Below are positions 6,044-6,665 of a stretch of 6,665 nt of DNA, one piece after another. The stretch is taken from assembly GCA_022837365.1 (NCBI GenBank), contig JALHHV010000093.1:2586-9250 (forward strand). Reading direction: 5' to 3'. The position numbers were made by a program, and so were the translations under genes. Positions within the stretch are counted from its first letter, which is position 1; every line of letters begins with the position of its first letter. Below the pieces are notes generated by a model. The model did no database searches. It saw nothing but the letters and a program-made list of their open reading frames with translations, and was not told where the DNA came from. The DNA is from Desulfovibrio sp. (lineage in GTDB: Bacteria; Desulfobacterota; Desulfovibrionia; Desulfovibrionales; Desulfovibrionaceae).

Positions 6044-6064
6044 ATCCTACTGTGCAAGTAGGAT
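6044..6064. promoter_or_regulatory. 21-bp dyad, likely operator of the HMA gene
   Basis: Arms ATCCTACT (6044-6051) and AGTAGGAT (6057-6064) are perfect 8-bp inverted repeats around GTGCA. The centre lies about 50 bases upstream of the HMA start codon. On the minus strand the inner arm runs into GGATAAAG, where GATAAA resembles a -10 box (four of six), so a bound dimer would cover the promoter. Size and symmetry fit a dimeric regulator of the MerR, ArsR or GntR type, but I do not recognise the motif. It could also affect the divergent gene at 6223. Confidence 0.55.
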
Positions 6065-6068
6065 TTGA

Positions 6069-6088
6069 CCCCTTGCGCGCCCCTTGCG
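6069..6088. repeat. Two direct repeats of CCCCTTGCG, 11 bp apart
   Basis: CCCCTTGCG occurs at 6069-6077 and again at 6080-6088, with starts exactly 11 bases apart, so both face the same side of the helix. They lie just beyond the 21-bp dyad in the divergent region. This could be a tandem binding site or a small duplication. Confidence 0.5.
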
Positions 6089-6117
6089 AATGCCTTACCT
6101 CAAGGGACCGCCACTCT

Positions 6118-6147
6118 GTGGCGATCCGTGGCAGTCCGTGGCGGGCC
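6118..6147. repeat. Three 10-bp phased repeats of GTGGC
   Basis: GTGGCGATCC, GTGGCAGTCC and GTGGCGGGCC follow one another without a gap. The first five bases and the final CC are constant, and the period is one helical turn. They lie about 75 bases upstream of the gene at 6223. No open reading frame that I accept covers them. Confidence 0.6.
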
Positions 6148-6222
6148 ACCGAGGCATGCGCCTGACGGCACACGACCGGCGGCGACGCCGCCACGCCCCT
6201 CCACCGCAACCCCCGCACACCC

Positions 6223-6501
6223 ATGCTCGAACTGGATTTCACCACCTCCGGCTACGTCTACATGGCGCTCATCTGGGCCGGTGTGGGCCTCATCGCCGTG
6301 GTGCTGGCCCGGCGGCAGGGGCGCAACCCCGCGCTGTGGTGCGTGGCCTGCCTGCTGGCCCCGGTGGCCCTGTTCTACCTGGCGGGCGAGCACGGCGGAC
6401 GCGCGGACGCACGCGACCGGGCAGAACGCGACCAGGCCGAACGTGACCGGGCCGAACGCGCACAGGCCCAGGCCCCTGCCGACGGCGACGGCAACGAATA
6501 G
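6223..6501 (+). CDS. Small two-helix membrane protein with charged repeat tail
   Basis: This 92-residue protein has two hydrophobic helices at about residues 10-29 and 37-54, joined by the basic loop ARRQGRNP. The pattern (basic QGRNP, W39, then LLAPVAL) matches a common type of short bacterial membrane protein carrying KGRxxxxW and a later GP or AP, with no known function. By the positive-inside rule the loop is cytoplasmic and both ends face outward. Residues 64-83 are four pentads: RDRAE, RDQAE, RDRAE, RAQAQ. They come from a 15-bp DNA repeat and predict a highly charged helix. No Shine-Dalgarno sequence precedes ATG 6223. An in-frame TGA at 6163 and no other start codon between leave this ATG or the internal Met14, but Met14 would cut into the first helix. 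Coding bias and the coherent helices support a real gene, with less certainty than its neighbours. Confidence 0.7.
   Translation: MLELDFTTSGYVYMALIWAGVGLIAVVLARRQGRNPALWCVACLLAPVALFYLAGEHGGRADARDRAERDQAERDRAERAQAQAPADGDGNE
6412..6471 (+). repeat. 15-bp tandem repeat, four units, in the small membrane gene
   Basis: Units start at 6412, 6427, 6442 and 6457. The first three differ by only a few bases around CGCGACCRGGCCGAA and the fourth is more diverged. Because the unit is five codons long, changes in copy number would keep the frame and only lengthen or shorten the charged tail. Confidence 0.8.
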
Positions 6502-6534
6502 CCGCAGCGCGGCCCTTCTTCACCCCCCACCCGC

Positions 6535-6551
6535 GCCGGGCGCATCCCGGC
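6535..6551 (+). other. Small stem-loop before miaB
   Basis: GCCGGG (6535-6540) and CCCGGC (6546-6551) pair around CGCAT, 24 bases before the miaB start. No T-tract follows, so it is not a typical terminator. Chance is possible at this GC content. Confidence 0.3.
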
Positions 6552-6575
6552 CCTCCACCAGCACACCCCCGGACC

Positions 6576-6665
6576 ATGAGCGACCGTACATTTCATATCC
6601 TGACCTTCGGCTGCCAGATGAACGTCAACGACTCCGACTGGCTGGCCAGGGCCCTCGTGGCGCGC
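6576..6665 (+). CDS. miaB: tRNA methylthiotransferase MiaB, 5' end only
   Basis: Only 30 codons are present before the window ends. The peptide holds the TFGCQMN motif, with C13 expected to be one of three ligands of the auxiliary iron-sulfur cluster in the N-terminal methylthiotransferase domain. GCQMN followed by an NDSD-type stretch is typical of MiaB. RimO usually reads GCPKN and MtaB GCKVN at this point. MiaB adds the 2-methylthio group to isopentenyl-adenosine at position 37 of tRNAs reading codons that begin with U. The radical SAM and TRAM domains should lie beyond the edge. No good ribosome binding site is seen: GGA at 6571-6573 is too close to the ATG. The gene lies 74 bases after the small membrane gene. 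Confidence 0.85.
   Translation, partial: MSDRTFHILTFGCQMNVNDSDWLARALVAR

Noticed and set aside
5690..6061. 123-codon plus-strand open frame over the HMA gene
   Set aside because: It runs through the terminator stem and antisense to the well-supported HMA gene, with no family pattern.
6065..6093. Plus-strand promoter starting at TTGACC 6065-6070 for the small membrane gene
   Set aside because: TTGACC is a fair -35 box, but no acceptable -10 hexamer occurs 16-18 bases downstream.

Overview
The window is very GC-rich. It uses GTG as well as ATG starts, has strong C/G bias at third codon positions, and carries GCCTCCGGCGGG-type intergenic repeats. The 5' end of a MiaB-type gene at the right edge, together with this style, resembles the Desulfovibrio / Nitratidesulfovibrio group (Desulfovibrionales). 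That assignment is recognition from memory and base composition, not the result of a search.

Layout, left to right. (1) Positions 1-96 are a non-coding leader containing a 30-base run of perfectly alternating pyrimidine-purine just before a ribosome binding site. (2) Positions 97-3384 (+) encode a 1095-residue exported protein: signal peptide, AMIN-like beta domain, about 300 residues of Pro/Ala/Gln-rich linker, then a long TPR superhelix. (3) Positions 3413-4261 (+), 28 bases downstream and probably co-transcribed, encode a Memo-family protein (AmmeMemoRadiSam protein B) with its usual metal-ligand residues. (4) Positions 4262-4649 hold no gene. They contain a likely terminator, a pair of inverted REP-like palindromic elements, a possible promoter and two GC-rich stem-loops. 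(5) Positions 4650-5654 (+) encode a FemAB/GNAT-type (BioF2-like) acyltransferase. (6) A perfect 14-bp stem at 5702-5733 lies between this gene and the convergent gene at 5795-6004 (-). That gene encodes a 69-residue HMA-fold protein whose CxxC motif is degraded to SxxC. (7) Positions 6005-6222 are a divergent control region with a 21-bp dyad and two sets of helically phased direct repeats. (8) Positions 6223-6501 (+) encode a 92-residue two-helix membrane protein with a 15-bp tandem repeat in its charged tail. (9) Positions 6576-6665 (+) are the first 30 codons of miaB, cut by the window edge.

The neighbours do not form an obvious single pathway. The TPR protein and Memo are the only likely operon. 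The FemAB-like gene appears to have its own promoter and terminator, and the HMA gene is a separate unit on the minus strand. I see no transposase, phage gene, CRISPR array, tRNA or rRNA. The features most worth a second look are the inverted repeat pair with a same-direction loop, the SxxC HMA protein behind a strong dyad, the nine-C tract inside the TPR gene, and the repeat-bearing small membrane protein.
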